The notes under the pieces: model-generated
What the model was told of the DNA's origin: nothing
The model's input: only the letters and a program-made list of their open reading frames with translations
The model's database searches: none
Program-made: the position numbers and the translations under genes
Assembly: GCF_032884065.1 (NCBI RefSeq)
Contig: NC_088873.1
Span: 24,417,558-24,481,557 of the forward strand
Direction: 5' to 3'
DNA length: 64,000 bases
Source of the DNA: Artemia franciscana
Lineage: Eukaryota > Arthropoda > Branchiopoda > Anostraca > Artemiidae
Part shown: one piece after another, positions 14,922-24,468 of the stretch
How positions within the stretch are numbered: position 1 is the stretch's first letter
Layout of the letters: each line of letters starts with the position of its first letter

Positions 14922-14984
<63 letters not shown>

Positions 14985-17900
14985 ATTTTTTTTTCGCTTT
15001 GCTGTTGCTTATTTCGGTTAAGAGTGGTTTCATAATACTTTTCATTTTTGACTTGCGCAGTTTACTGGAATGGGTACAAGTTCCTAATAACCTTACACAT
15101 AATGTATCATGTTACTAATACCTTCCGAAGAACCTGGTAAATCTACATCTTATCTATTCATTTTAGTAATTAAAATAGTGCCTATTTTCCAGGCATTTTT
15201 TCCTATGAAGTGTCTTCGGTTCAAACGTGTGCTTGCTTTTTAGTTTAGTTTTAGCGTTGTGCAACTATCACGAATTGTTACAAGGTAATACTAAAAGATA
15301 GTTTGGCTTGTAAAATTTAATAAAATTAGTGAAAGATATTTTCTGAACTATTTCGTTTTAATTTGACATGCTTAATTTACCTTTTATGTTTTTTTTATTC
15401 TTTGTCCTAGCGGGGAAACCATTAAAAAAACATTATGCCAAATGTTCTTTGCTCCGTACCCCTTTTCTGGACAGTTAATTTTCTGATTGTGAATTTTAAG
15501 GAGTATGCTACATTATTCAGAATACAAATCTCTTGGTGAACGTGCATTGTATCGAATTAACGACGCTTTTTGGATTCTAAGGTCCGTGCGTCGCCCCTGC
15601 AGTGCGTTGCTACAGTTGCTTCACTTCGAACTCTGGGTCCTGTATTACAAAGCTGACATCAAACCCACTGTGCCACCACAGGACGTGAACGTACATACAA
15701 AAGGCAATATTATGCTTTAACTATTAAAAGATACCTGAGCTATTTGGATATGAAATCTCATTCCCAATTCTTAATTAGTTTATTTAATTTCGAAGGCAAT
15801 ACAGTATTCAGACAGTTTCGTCTTTAAATTTCACAGAATATTCATCGACAGTGGTGTCGTTTGGGGAAGGGACCCCTCTTGCTCCCCAATTAAAAATACT
15901 GGAGCTGCGCCCCTGTCCATCGACATGCATGTGGTGTCAAGGATTTATCAAATTGTACATGTTTGCAGTACAGGGTACTAGATAAGTAGAGTTCATTTCT
16001 CGCCAATATCTGTGAGTAAGCCTTCAGCCTTCGTCTATTCCAGTATTCACCCTTACATAACTGACTTTGTTGTCCACATTATGCTGCAATCAGAACTAGT
16101 AAATAGATGAAGAATTAACTGGAAGTTAATTAATTTTTTTTCTAGCGGTGTTTATTTGCTTTGGTGCAACCGGTGTCATACCTGCAATTCATAGTGCTGT
16201 GAGCATGGGATGGTTGAATTCTATTTATCAGGCATCCCTGGGATGGATTATATTAATGGGTGTACTATACATCGGTGGAGCTGTTTTATACGCCCTGAGG
16301 ATACCCGAAAGGTTCTACCCTGGCAAGTGTGATATTTGGGTAAGTCTGTTTTTCATTCTTTTTTTTTTCATTTTATATATGTATTCTGTTACTGGGGAAG
16401 GTGATTAATACTACTTACTTGTACTTGCGGCAGGAATCAGGGGTTTCCACCTTGCTTGGCATCAAGAATCTTTGAGACTTGTCTGGACAAACTAGTCTGG
16501 TCTGCTCCCAACTGCTTTGCAAGTGGGAGCCATCTGTGACCAAACTTCATTACCCCCCCCCCCCAATAGGTTCAAGATTTGATTTAACCAAGTTCCAACA
16601 GTTTTTTTCCGCTATCCTCCTTGGTGTCTCTTCCAGGAGCTGAAGGGATCAGCTAGGATGATTTGGCGTGGAAAATACTCTGTTGGCCTCCGTAAGACAT
16701 AGCCCAACCATTTCAGTCGACGTTCCTTGATAGTGATGGCAACGCATCTCTTGATACCATACATTCGTCATATATCCACGTTTGATATGTGATAACTCAG
16801 GATTATCCTGAGAATGCTGCACAGACAGGTATACTCAAACACCTTTAGTGAATATTCATGTAGTCGCTTCACTGACCATGTTTCGCATCCATAAAGAAGG
16901 ATTGTTCAAACCAAAGCTATGTAGACTCGGACTTTAGTTCGTGCACTAATTTCAGGTTTGTTCGATAGTGGTTTTCTGAGGGAGGTAAAGACCGTCTGTG
17001 CTTTCTGCAATCGCTGTTGTATATCGGTATGTGAAGCTGTCAACCTGATCCAACTGAGCTTGATTTACAGTTAGTGAAAGAGGGTCAGTGTAATTTATTG
17101 CCATAAATTTTCTCTTCCTTGTACTGATTTTCAAGCCAATGTGATCTGCCTAAGTAACCATATCATCGAGCATAGTTTGAGCTTTCTCTGGGTTCGAGAG
17201 GATTCCAACATCATCAGCGTATTCAAGGTCTCCAAGTGAAAAGTTCTATTGAACCTGAACTCCTGGATGAAAAGATAGTGCATTTTCAAGAAATCAATCA
17301 ATACAGCAGTTAATCAGAGTCGGAGATTGGATGCAGCCTTGTTTTACTCCAAACTCAACCTGGATTTCTTAAATCTTTTTTCCGAAAACTTGAACCCGGC
17401 TTACTGACCCCTTGTACTATGCTTTAAGCAGTACGAAAAATTTCAGGGGCATTCCGTTATTTTCTAGAGTTTTCCAAAGTTTTTGGCGAGTGGTAGAGTC
17501 GAAAGCGGAAACAAAGTCCAGAAATAGGTTTCAATATGGTTTTCATGGGTTCTTTTCTTCCTTGCCCCCTTGAAGTGGTTAAAGCGAATAATCTCAAAAA
17601 AATATCGCAATGTCAATTAGACTTATTCCCCGTTATTTTTGCACCCAGTTTTATCAGCTTCCACGTAAAAAGGTCAATAACTGATGTCTTTCAATCTTTT
17701 GGGAAAGTGTTGGTTCTCCACACTTCTTCAAGGATATTGTGGAGCCGTTTCATAGTGATCTTGGGGCACTGTCTGTATATTTCCAGGGGGAGACCATCTT
17801 CGCCTGGGGATCTGTTCCGCTCTTGCTGGGGCGGTCAGCTCGAAAGGTTCTTCTTGAACACCAAAGGGAAACCACCAGGAGTTGATGAAAGGGACGGTTT

Positions 17901-20088
17901 AAGTAGTATTTGGAAATGATCTATCCATTTGGTCAAACGCTCCTTCTAAAGACTTTTCCTTATGTCTGACAAGTTCAGACACAGCAGCTTTCTTACCAGT
18001 CAATTCCATGAGAATCTGGTAGAGTTTGTGGGTGTCATAAGCTCGTGCTGCTTTTTCTAATGACAAAGCAGTCTCGCCCTACATTTCGCGGCGTTTTAGA
18101 CTAGTAGAGCGCTTGACGTGTCTGCGCAACTCTGTCGTGAGATCCTTAGGGCTGCTCATTTTTTTTCTTCGCTCTTCGACTATTGACAGGGCTCTGGTAT
18201 CTAATGCTGTTGTTTCACTTTCATTCGGCCTAAGATCTCTTCAGTGGGTCTCTCATCACTGTTTTGAACGTCTCTCATCTTTGCTCAGGGTTGTGGGTTT
18301 CCTCCTCAATCAAGTTTTGGTCAGCTCCAGGTTTAGTTTGCCGAACTCCTTTATCTTGTAGCTTACTAATGTCGATTCTGACTTTTTGTTTATTCTTTCT
18401 CCGAGGTGCAACACGAAGTAGGATTTTTGTAAGGACTAGCTTGTGATCGGACCCCGATTTTGAGCCTGTGTCCGCACCGTTTACGAGGAAGCTGATAAGA
18501 GTGCGAGTTTGTACCTTCGTACCCGAGCTAGGATACAATGTCGAACAGTACCTTTATTTGTCCACGTGTATTGCTATTTTTTTTATTTTTGTTGTTGTCA
18601 ACTTTAAACTGGTTACCATAGAGCCCTTTTACAAAGCCTCCTCTTCTAAAGGCAGGAGAGAAAAGTTCCAAGAATAAAATCATTTTTTTTTTTTTTTATA
18701 TTTTTAATTTACCATGAAAATCATTTTCCTATTAAATCCATTGTTATTCACCCAAGATAAGCCATCCTTTAAATGAATGTTGGTAAAATATTTCTGGCGA
18801 AAAACGAAAAACAAAAAACAAAAACGGAAAGCAGTTGCAAAATAAGCCGTGACTTTTTGTCCTGCTGCAGTTTCAATGAGATTATTCGAAAACAACATAC
18901 ATTTTATGTATAATATCGCTAGAACTTACCTTCATGCGAACTATATCCTTGGCGGGGTACAATTTTTTGTTAACCAGCCATTCACTTTTGATGTAATTTA
19001 AACAAAATAGTTTTTACTCCTTTAGCTATGTTTTTCTAGCTGGCGCTTTGTTTAGAACTCTGGAATGTAACTCTATCTTCTAGCTTTTATAAAATTTTAA
19101 TTTTTTTTTTTAAAAACCTCGATCTGCAGGTCTTGAACCTAATAAAAGCACCATATCGCACTAGTCTAACCCGTATATCAAACTGTACGGAATGGAATGA
19201 CCAACTTGAAACTAAAATTTCTTTGTCCCGCGAATAGTAGACAAGGCTTTTCCAATTTAAGTCAATAGTTAGTTTACATAAGAAAAATCTGTGTATTTTT
19301 AATGTTAGGTATTAGTATAATGTTTGCGTGTATGTCCTCTTGTTTTGCTAAATATCACCTGTAGATTTAAGACTACAGGTGATATTATATTCACTGTTAG
19401 TACTACTGTTTTGAGTAATTTTATTAGCTAACAATCCTATTTTTATTTTTTATGTTTTCTTGATTTAATGATTGGTATAGAATGGTGCTATGCCTAGATA
19501 TTGAATTTAAATTAAAAAAAAATATGTTCTAATTGAGACGGCAGGTTGTTACTATGTATTGCTAAAGGTTAAATTTTAATTAAGGGAAAATTATGCGGTA
19601 AACAAATTTGTTGGCCTCTTAGAACAACTTTCATTTATTTTTGCAAATTGGTTAATGAAGTGAAACATACATCTAAAATAAAAATTTTCGGAGCTTCTGA
19701 AGTTTAACCTCCAACCTTCCTTCTCTCTGATGTGGTCAATCTTCCAGTGCCACATACCTGCAGAGGGGAACAGAACTACTCGTTAAGATTGTTTGAGTAC
19801 TAATTCATGGTATGTACAGCAAATGTTTTAGATGCTGCTCTTTTTGTGCGAATTGTGAGGACCGTCTTATAATCTTTTGATCCCCCCTTGAAGTTCGAAT
19901 TGTGTATATTTACCACCATATTAACCATAATTAGTTTAAAAATAAAATTTCTGTTTCAGTTTCATAGTCACCAGATTTTCCATGTGTTGGTGATTTGTGC
20001 GGCTTTTGTACATTACCATGGAATAAGTGAAATGGCTGTTTACAGAATGAGCGTCGGAGAGTGTACAAGTGAAGTTGAAGTGTCATAA
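1148..20088 (+). CDS. AdipoR: Adiponectin receptor homologue (PAQR family), six exons, 5'-partial
   Basis: Exons 1148-1278, 4206-4374, 6367-6547, 14730-14917, 16146-16339 and 19960-20088 join in one frame (phases 0, 1, 2, 1, 0 at the five joins) and end at a TAA. The product matches PAQR receptors throughout: VWEQWKVCDF, LPDWLQDNDYL, HRPPLPSFKECF, SIFRIHTETGNIWTHL, FHTVSCHSE, SKLDYVGI, GSFVPWLYY, RIPERFYPGKCDIW and FHSHQIFHVLV. Seven hydrophobic segments are visible. The residues that bind zinc in human AdipoR1 (Ser187, His191, Asp208, His337, His341) all have counterparts: Ser and His in LSFTFH, Asp in KLDY, and two His in HSHQIFH. Family knowledge: a seven-helix membrane protein with a cytosolic N-terminus and ceramidase-linked signalling. 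The first coding exon or exons, start codon and promoter lie left of the window. Introns are 1.2-8.2 kb and full of repeats. No frame damage is seen. Confidence 0.96.
1279..4205 (+). other. AdipoR intron 1
   Basis: AT-rich, with poly-A and poly-T runs. I see no exon, mobile element or RNA gene. A lysine-rich reading at 2986-3174 ends in a GTAAGT but has no convincing acceptor or similarity. Confidence 0.6.
4206..4374 (+). CDS. AdipoR: AdipoR exon (conserved pre-TM1 block)
   Basis: Acceptor ccgttag and donor GTTTGT. 56 codons plus one base. Encodes VWEQWKVCDFKSLPDWLQ, then NDYLHLGHRPPLPSFKEC and FRIHTETGNIWTHLI, the most diagnostic cytosolic block of AdipoR proteins, running into the start of TM1. 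Confidence 0.97.
4375..6366 (+). other. AdipoR intron 2
   Basis: Nothing recognised. A diverged internal echo, ACTTTCATGCTTAAGCAATT and ACTTTCATGTCTAGGCA, lies near 4757-4806. Confidence 0.6.
6367..6547 (+). CDS. AdipoR: AdipoR exon (TM1-TM2, first zinc ligands)
   Basis: Acceptor ttttcag and donor GTAAGT. 2 + 177 + 2 bases. TM1 is GCLMFIMVTTYFWV and TM2 is IIFTFFFVGAIGCLGLSF. The SxxxH zinc motif lies in LSFTFH, followed by TVSCHSETVGKFFSK. A + strand reading from 6074 crosses the exon start in another frame and is not coding. Confidence 0.97.
7259..7976. mobile_element. hAT-like MITE with 8-bp target duplication
   Basis: Terminal inverted repeats GGCACGTACGCAGG / CCTGCGTACGTGCC at 7261 and 7961-7974, C-rich and G-rich subterminal runs, and flanking direct repeats ATCCAAAG at 7251-7258 and 7977-7984. 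An 8-bp duplication fits hAT-type transposition. No transposase ORF. In AdipoR intron 3. Confidence 0.8.
8640..9345 (+). mobile_element. LINE 3' end with C-terminal zinc-knuckle region
   Basis: + strand reading with stops: GWLYQIKSVLDRCGLSHMWG, then CSMCGGLDESVYHLMCEC, a Cys/His cluster common at the C-terminus of non-LTR RT proteins. It ends in an AT-rich tail with ATTCTATTTTATTCTATTC. In AdipoR intron 3. Confidence 0.65.
9528..9591. repeat. Two adjacent perfect hairpins
   Basis: AAAATCAGTCCG-GATAA-CGGACTGATTTT (9528-9556), then TTTGACCTG-AAAACA-CAGGTCAAA (9568-9591). They replace the usual left flank of the modular repeat body at 9590. Confidence 0.85.
9590..10241 (+). mobile_element. Modular repeat, body-only copy
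   Basis: Closely similar to 53475-54123, ending in the perfect 9-bp hairpin at 10220-10241. Lacks the palindrome and minisatellite blocks. Lies in AdipoR intron 3. The body contains the intact version of the Penelope target site. Confidence 0.75.
11596..11750. mobile_element. Short MITE of the GGGCTATATATTT family
   Basis: Arms of about 68 bp: GGGCTATATATTTGCACATT and AAAGCATAGCATGTATTAAA, with inverses at 11680-11750. In AdipoR intron 3. Confidence 0.7.
12374..12537. mobile_element. Probable small TIR element
   Basis: CAAGGCCGTATCCAG at the left end and CTGGATATGCCCTTG at the right are imperfect inverses (13 of 15). No clear target duplication. Confidence 0.45.
12741..13203. mobile_element. 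hAT-like MITE (CAGGGTTGCCAAC ends)
   Basis: CAGGGTTGCCAACT at 12741 and AGTTGGCAACCCTG ending at 13203. Flanks GTTGTTAT (12733-12740) and GTCGTTAC (13204-13211) match at 6 of 8 bases, an aged 8-bp duplication. The interior repeats 'tgtgtc' and 'tgtcc' words. In AdipoR intron 3. Confidence 0.75.
14291..14498. repeat. 73-bp tandem repeat, 2.8 copies
   Basis: Copies start AATAATC at 14291, 14364 and 14437, with TTAATAGAG, AAGTTTCAGAGAAT and CTCTGAGGC repeated in each. In AdipoR intron 3, about 230 bp before exon 14730. Confidence 0.92.
14730..14917 (+). CDS. AdipoR: AdipoR exon (TM3-TM4)
   Basis: Acceptor cttttag and donor GTAAGT. Begins LDYVGITLLIVGSFVPWLYY, carrying the Asp that matches zinc-site Asp208, and ends QPEYRSIRA plus one base. 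A pure TC tract starts six bases into the following intron. Confidence 0.97.
14924..14982 (+). repeat. (TC)n microsatellite next to a splice donor
   Basis: About 29 uninterrupted TC dinucleotides beginning six bases after the AdipoR donor GTAAGT at 14918. Confidence 0.97.
15510..15685 (-). mobile_element. tRNA-derived SINE
   Basis: The minus strand starts with a Pol III A box (TGGCACAGTGGG) and, about 40 bases on, a B box-like GAGTTCGAAGTG, spaced as in a tRNA. The anticodon-loop-like TTTGTAA suggests a Thr(TGT) origin, tentatively. A non-tRNA tail continues to about 15510. In AdipoR intron 4. Confidence 0.6.
15849..15915. mobile_element. 67-bp mini-MITE, hAT-like
   Basis: Begins CAGTGGTGTCG and ends GCGCCCCTG, flanked by TTCATCGA (15841-15848) and TCCATCGA (15916-15923), 7 of 8 identical. 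CAG...CTG ends with an 8-bp duplication fit hAT. In AdipoR intron 4. Confidence 0.55.
16146..16339 (+). CDS. AdipoR: AdipoR exon (TM5-TM6)
   Basis: Acceptor ttttctag and donor GTAAGT. 2 + 192 bases. Encodes VFICFGATGVIPAIHSAV (TM5), LGWIILMGVLYIGGAVLYAL (TM6) and the family signature RIPERFYPGKCDIW. Confidence 0.97.
16430..18550 (-). mobile_element. RTE-like LINE, 5'-truncated, decayed
   Basis: Minus-strand fragments in order: end of an APE-type endonuclease (KSGSDHKLVLTKILLR, RKNKQKVRIDISKLQDKGV), RT pieces (FGVKQGCIQSPTLI in motif B position) and, near 17130-16952, LTVNQAQLDQVDSFTYR, then a GYVLRRPTEYS-like C-terminal end. Many frameshifts and stops. Fills most of AdipoR intron 5 and reads against the gene. 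Confidence 0.8.
19351..19386. repeat. Perfect 14-bp hairpin
   Basis: AATATCACCTGTAG and CTACAGGTGATATT around an 8-nt loop, in AdipoR intron 5. Too short for a typical miRNA precursor. Confidence 0.85.
19960..20088 (+). CDS. AdipoR: AdipoR terminal coding exon (TM7, C-terminus)
   Basis: Acceptor ctgtttcag. FHSHQIFHVLVICAAF supplies the two C-terminal zinc His and TM7. The chain ends ECTSEVEVS and TAA at 20086-20088, a C-terminal tail of normal length for the family. Confidence 0.97.
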   Translation, partial: FHSHQIFHVLVICAAFVHYHGISEMAVYRMSVGECTSEVEVS

Positions 20089-20610
20089 TAGAATACATTC
20101 TTATTTTAGTCATTAGCAATTATTTGAACTAGGTAAAATTAGTCAGTTTGTTTTTGCGTGTAGTTCCATAGTTCTGTGATAGTTTTCCTGTCCTGTGTTT
20201 TCGAAAGCGAAAAGTTGCGTATTTTTATAGTTATATCTACGCGTAAGATGCTTGGTTATGGGTTTATAAATCTGGCATTTGCTGCCGGTTTTGTGAAGTT
20301 TAGTATTTATTGCGTGAAAATAAAAATCAAAAACATGGCAAAACTAAATTGTGTTTTTTTTTTTGTAAGATTACAGGATGATTATGGTATAAATTGCTAT
20401 GGGAAGATGCTGAACAAGTAGTGAACTGTAAAAATAATAACGAATTGTGTGTTCCTCAAATGCAGCTTGATGTCATTTTTTTTATTGGCTGTATGAACTA
20501 GATGGAAGCACTAGAAAGCAACTACCATTAGAAAGAACGTTCATTGACAGTTCTTCAAAAGACAAGTCTGTTTGAAGTATAATATTTACTAATAAAAAGA
20601 AAAGAAAAAT
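20089..20610 (+). other. Probable AdipoR 3' UTR with poly(A) signals
   Basis: Sequence follows the AdipoR stop with no further exon-like coding. AATAAA hexamers at 20319-20324 and 20591-20596 are candidate cleavage signals. The end is a guess without transcript data. Confidence 0.4.
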
Positions 20611-21597
20611 AAGGCTGATGCTGATCGATTTCCCAAATATAGGTACATTTAGTTTGTTCTTTGTTTTTAAGCTCAACTGACGTGTTTTACCTGTTTGAAC
20701 TGAAATCCGTCACAGTCCAGCTTGAAATTTTGAAAATGTGAGATAAAAGAATAGCATACTTTGCGGTTGTCTGTTATTTATGTATTTGTTAGCTAAATTA
20801 AATGTAATTTAAGATTGAGTAGTAATCGATTCTCAGTCTTATTAGACAGTCTGCAAGGGGAGTTAGGAAAGGATATACACTTTAGGTTCAGTCTGGAAGG
20901 AATTATTAAGAAAAAAATCTTAAAGTATTTTTAGTAGATGACGAAAGCAAAAATATCAAAGTAGTAAGATCCACAAATCCATCAATTTAAATATAAAATG
21001 CACACATGTTTGACGCCTTAAGAGGTAGGGGTACTATGAACTGCTCTGTTTGTTTGGACGTCTTTCCAGATAATTTTTTTTTCAGGAGCATCATTTTATT
21101 TACAAATAAATTTACAAAAATAAGTGCCAAGGAACCGTTGGGTTCGTTAGGCCAACTCTATCTTCCAATACATATTTCTATATAAATAAACAAAACAAAA
21201 CAATATTCCCCGCTGACGGATTAACAACACAGCAACAATGCTGATTCTTGTATCATATATGGCACTAATGAAGCAAAAAATAAAACAAAATCATAATTAT
21301 TATTACAAAAATCTCTCCAATTCCCCCGGAAAATACGTCGGTCATGCTGATGCATGACCACGATTGGTAAATGACTTCAATAATTTTGACAAGACATGCA
21401 GAACAGAAAACTGACCGGCATGTCTCACGCTGACCGAAGAAACACATCTGCGTTCCTGGTATTATAATTGTGAAGATCTACCCCAGTTATAAACATACCC
21501 TTAAAACAGTCTGTGCCAAGGTTATTAATAATATCATATATTAACATCGATCGATAAGAAAGGACTTTGCCTGCAAGAGGAAGAATATTCAGTTCTT

Positions 21598-22197
21598 AAT
21601 GAAATTTTATATTTAGAAGGAATTCATGTCTCAGAGCTCTTATTTCAAATCCCGACCAGATCTTTTGACATTGGGGGGAGTTGGAGGGGGAAATCTTGGA
21701 AAACACTTGGAGTGGAGGAATTGGGATGAAGTTTAGTGGATAGAATAAGCAAATGTCCTTGATACGTGATTGGCGTAACCGTACCGGATTCGCTCTCTTT
21801 GGGGGACCGGGGGGAGGGGTTCAGTGATTTGGCGAGTTTGGTGCTTTTGGACGTGCTAGGACGATGAAAATTGGTAGGCTTGTCAGGGAGCTGAACAAAT
21901 TGACTTGATAAAGTCGTTTTCCCAGATTCGACCATCTGGGGGGCTAAAGGGAGAGGAAAAAATTGAAAAAAATTAGGCATTTATAACTTACGAGTGGGTG
22001 ATCGGATCTTAATGAATTTTGATATATAGAAGGACATCGTGACTCAAAGCTCTTATTTTAAATCCTGACCAGCATTAAGCCTCTGATTTCCCTGTTAAAT
22101 CAATCTATTGATTCTTGAATTTTGTTAGAGCTCATACCATATGAGCTCTTAGCTCTTCTTGCCTCGTCACAAGTGCCATATGAGCTCTTAGCTCTTG
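21598..22197. repeat. Unclassified intergenic repeat with internal duplication
   Basis: A 65-bp segment at 21598-21662 (AGAGCTCTTATTTCAAATCC) recurs, diverged, at 22011-22075. CCATATGAGCTCTTAGCTCTT occurs twice at 22137-22197. It borders the truncated modular repeat. Confidence 0.55.
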
Positions 22198-22348
22198 TTT
22201 TTTTCTCCAGGGGTGATTGTATCGACCTAGTGGTCCTAGAATGTCGGGAGAGGGCTCATTCTAACGGAAATTAAAAGTTCTAGTGCCCTTCTTAAGTGAC
22301 CGAAAAATTGGAGGGCATCTAGGCCCCCTCCCACGCTCATTTTCCCCC
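22198..22348 (-). mobile_element. Modular repeat, left part of the copy split by the Penelope pair
   Basis: Continues the body from 26387: GAGCGTGGGAGGGGGCC, the stretch of about 40 bp ending in CACTAGAACTTT, and TCCTAGAATGTCG, all matching 9730-9850 and 53610-53730. Truncated near 22198, where an unrelated GAGCTAAGAGCTC sequence begins. Confidence 0.75.
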
Positions 22349-22360
22349 AAAGTCACCGGA
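22349..22360 (+). repeat. Left 12-bp target-site duplication of the Penelope pair
   Basis: AAAGTCACCGGA, repeated exactly at the right end of the pair. The uninterrupted target is visible in paralogous repeats, for example 9700-9720 on the opposite strand. Confidence 0.9.
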
Positions 22361-22419
22361 TAATAATGATGGATGGTATTAAGCTTACCTAAGCTATGGA
22401 TGTCAGGTGATTGATTTTT

Positions 22420-22467
22420 TCTAACGATAATTTCGAGAGGACCTTTACCTGTCATCATCAGGTTAAA
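22420..22467 (-). ncRNA. Hammerhead ribozyme-like motif, minus Penelope copy
   Basis: Same layout as in the plus copy: CTGATGA at 22461-22455, GAAA at 22434-22431, predicted cut between 22426 and 22425. Helix II has one C-C mismatch here, so activity may be weaker. Confidence 0.55.
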
Positions 22468-22662
22468 TTCAAATTTCTTGCCAGAAAGTAAAATCACTAA
22501 ATAAATACAACTAAAAACACTGAACAACACTAATGATGAGCCGAACCTGGAATTATTGTTGTGCCATGGCCCGAATTTTGGTAGAGGCATTGATGGCTGC
22601 TGTCCTAGTAGATCCTAAAGAGGTTGGGCCTATAGGAAGGGGGTGGAGTTTTTTGTTAATTT

Positions 22663-24468
22663 TCAATTACGGTTGACGGGTTCCCAAATTTCGCTAATGT
22701 GAAACTCACCATTGTCTTTATTGATGGCTGGTTTATTTTTAGCAATTTCCAAAGCTTCTCTGATTTTCTGCTTTAACAGTTGTTGGACAATAGCAATAAA
22801 TTGGGCTTGGTCAAACTTAATGGAGTGGGAAGGGTTTTCAAAGATATGATGGGCCAATGCAGAGAAATTATCTTCCTCCTTTAGCTTTGTCTTTTTAAGG
22901 CAGGCATCAATGGAGTTAGCATGTTCTTTTAATCGGTGATGTAGAGGTCTCATGGTACGACCTATATAGGTATCATCACAGCTACAGGGAATCTCATATA
23001 ACTCCGGTGGATCTGAAGTAATCTTGTCCTTCCCTTTGTTCAAGAAGGAGGAGATAGTCCTTCCAGAGGGAAAAAATACCTTAAAGCCAAGCTTCCTGAG
23101 TTTGGAGCTTAAAATGTCAGTAATGCCCTTGATGTAAGGTAATAACAAAAAGGGTTTATCATCTTCAATCTTAGGAGCACAATTGTTGGGAATTCCACTC
23201 ATCTTTCTCCTGGAGATAACCTTGTCAATGACTTTTTGGGGGTATCCGTTACCTATCAGAACATCTTTTATATAATCAAGTTCAGCCTTCAGCTCAAAAT
23301 CAGAGGAGCACACCAAGAATGCTCTATCAACCAATGAATAGACTGCAGAATTTTTGGCTATAGGGTGGTTATGGGAGTCATATCTCAGATATCTATCACT
23401 ATGAGTTGGCTTTCTATACCCGCTCAAGTCCAGCCTAGTTTCTCGTTTTGTAATTAGAACATCCAAGAAGGGTAACTTGCGGTTATTTTTAAGTTCAATG
23501 GTGAAATTAATATCTGGGTCCTGCTGGTTAAAAACATTGAGAAAAGATCTTAATTTGTCTTGTGCCCCATTCCAAATTATTAAGCAATCATCTACATATC
23601 TCATGTAGAGTTGGAGATCCTTGAAGTCCTGCTTGAAGATATTAGTTTCAATATGCTGTAGAAACACCTCACTGAGAACTGGTGCCGAGGCTGATCCCAT
23701 CGGTATGCCCCAAATCTGTTTATAAGTTTGATGCCTGAAAGTAAAGTAAGTATTGCTGAGACATAAAGATGTAAGAATAATGATTTCTGTGGAGTCCAAG
23801 CTAGTCAGTTCTCTCCAGGAACCATCCTTTTCTAAAGCTGGTATAAGACGGGGCAAGGGTATGCTGGTAAACAAAGATACAACATCAAAACTGCACATTG
23901 TGGTATTCTCCCCAATGTTGATACTATTTAGCCTATCTACTACTTCTTTGGTATTTCTTATTGTGTGTTTGCTGCTGAGGGTTATGGATCTCAAAATACC
24001 AGCCAAATACCTTTCCAACTTCTGTGTGGCTGAACCTACTGTTGAAACAATAGGTCTAAGGGGTATATCTGGTTTGTGAATTTTGGGTACACCATAAAAT
24101 CTAGGAATGACTGGTCTGACAGGGAGGAGTGACCGGGAAAGTTTATCATTAATCCTATTGGTAAGACTGAGGTTATCCAGAGCTTTTTTGACATTATCAT
24201 AGGTAGTTTTTACAGCATTAATATCAACTTTTTCATACACCTTATTGTCACTCAAGAGGTTTAATGATTTGCTAACATACTCAGTATCATTGAGGATAAC
24301 TATTGCATTGCCTTTATCAGCTTTGGTAATTATGATATTGGTACCATTCTTAAAATCTGTGAGGACTTTCAATTCATCTTTTGTTAGATTCTCCTCAATA
24401 AGTTTCTTTTTGGAAAAATCTCCTAAGGGTATTAGAAACCAAGCTTCTAATATCTTATGGATCAACAT
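22663..24468 (-). CDS. Penelope-like RT + GIY-YIG endonuclease ORF (601 aa open stretch)
   Basis: Reverse transcriptase motifs in order: ADKGNAIVIL, RFYGVPKIHKP, SFDVVSLFTSIPL (motif A), GIPMGSASAPVLSEVF (motif B), YMRYVDDCLIIW (motif C, YVDD) and LPFLDVLITK. The C-terminal part has the CSC...YIGRTMRPLHHRLKEH endonuclease block. RT followed by GIY-YIG is the hallmark of Penelope-like elements, which are distinct from LTR elements and LINEs and whose RT is telomerase-like. Not a host gene. Confidence 0.93.
   Translation of the reverse strand: MLIHKILEAWFLIPLGDFSKKKLIEENLTKDELKVLTDFKNGTNIIITKADKGNAIVILNDTEYVSKSLNLLSDNKVYEKVDINAVKTTYDNVKKALDNLSLTNRINDKLSRSLLPVRPVIPRFYGVPKIHKPDIPLRPIVSTVGSATQKLERYLAGILRSITLSSKHTIRNTKEVVDRLNSINIGENTTMCSFDVVSLFTSIPLPRLIPALEKDGSWRELTSLDSTEIIILTSLCLSNTYFTFRHQTYKQIWGIPMGSASAPVLSEVFLQHIETNIFKQDFKDLQLYMRYVDDCLIIWNGAQDKLRSFLNVFNQQDPDINFTIELKNNRKLPFLDVLITKRETRLDLSGYRKPTHSDRYLRYDSHNHPIAKNSAVYSLVDRAFLVCSSDFELKAELDYIKDVLIGNGYPQKVIDKVISRRKMSGIPNNCAPKIEDDKPFLLLPYIKGITDILSSKLRKLGFKVFFPSGRTISSFLNKGKDKITSDPPELYEIPCSCDDTYIGRTMRPLHHRLKEHANSIDACLKKTKLKEEDNFSALAHHIFENPSHSIKFDQAQFIAIVQQLLKQKIREALEIAKNKPAINKDNGEFHISEIWEPVNRN

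Noticed and set aside
14707-15045. Open frames of 104 and 92 codons with Ser-Leu or Glu-Arg repeats
   Set aside because: They are the AdipoR exon plus translation of the TC microsatellite and its reverse strand.
17536-18446. Several plus-strand open frames of 60-127 codons
   Set aside because: They are antisense to the recognisable endonuclease/RT fragments of the RTE-like LINE.
19351-19386. Perfect hairpin considered as a miRNA precursor
   Set aside because: A 14-bp stem with an 8-nt loop is too short for Drosha/Dicer processing.
22137-22197. Repeated GAGCTCTTAGCTCTT words as a possible short-spacer array
   Set aside because: Only two diverged copies without regular spacers; ordinary repeat in a eukaryotic locus, not CRISPR.
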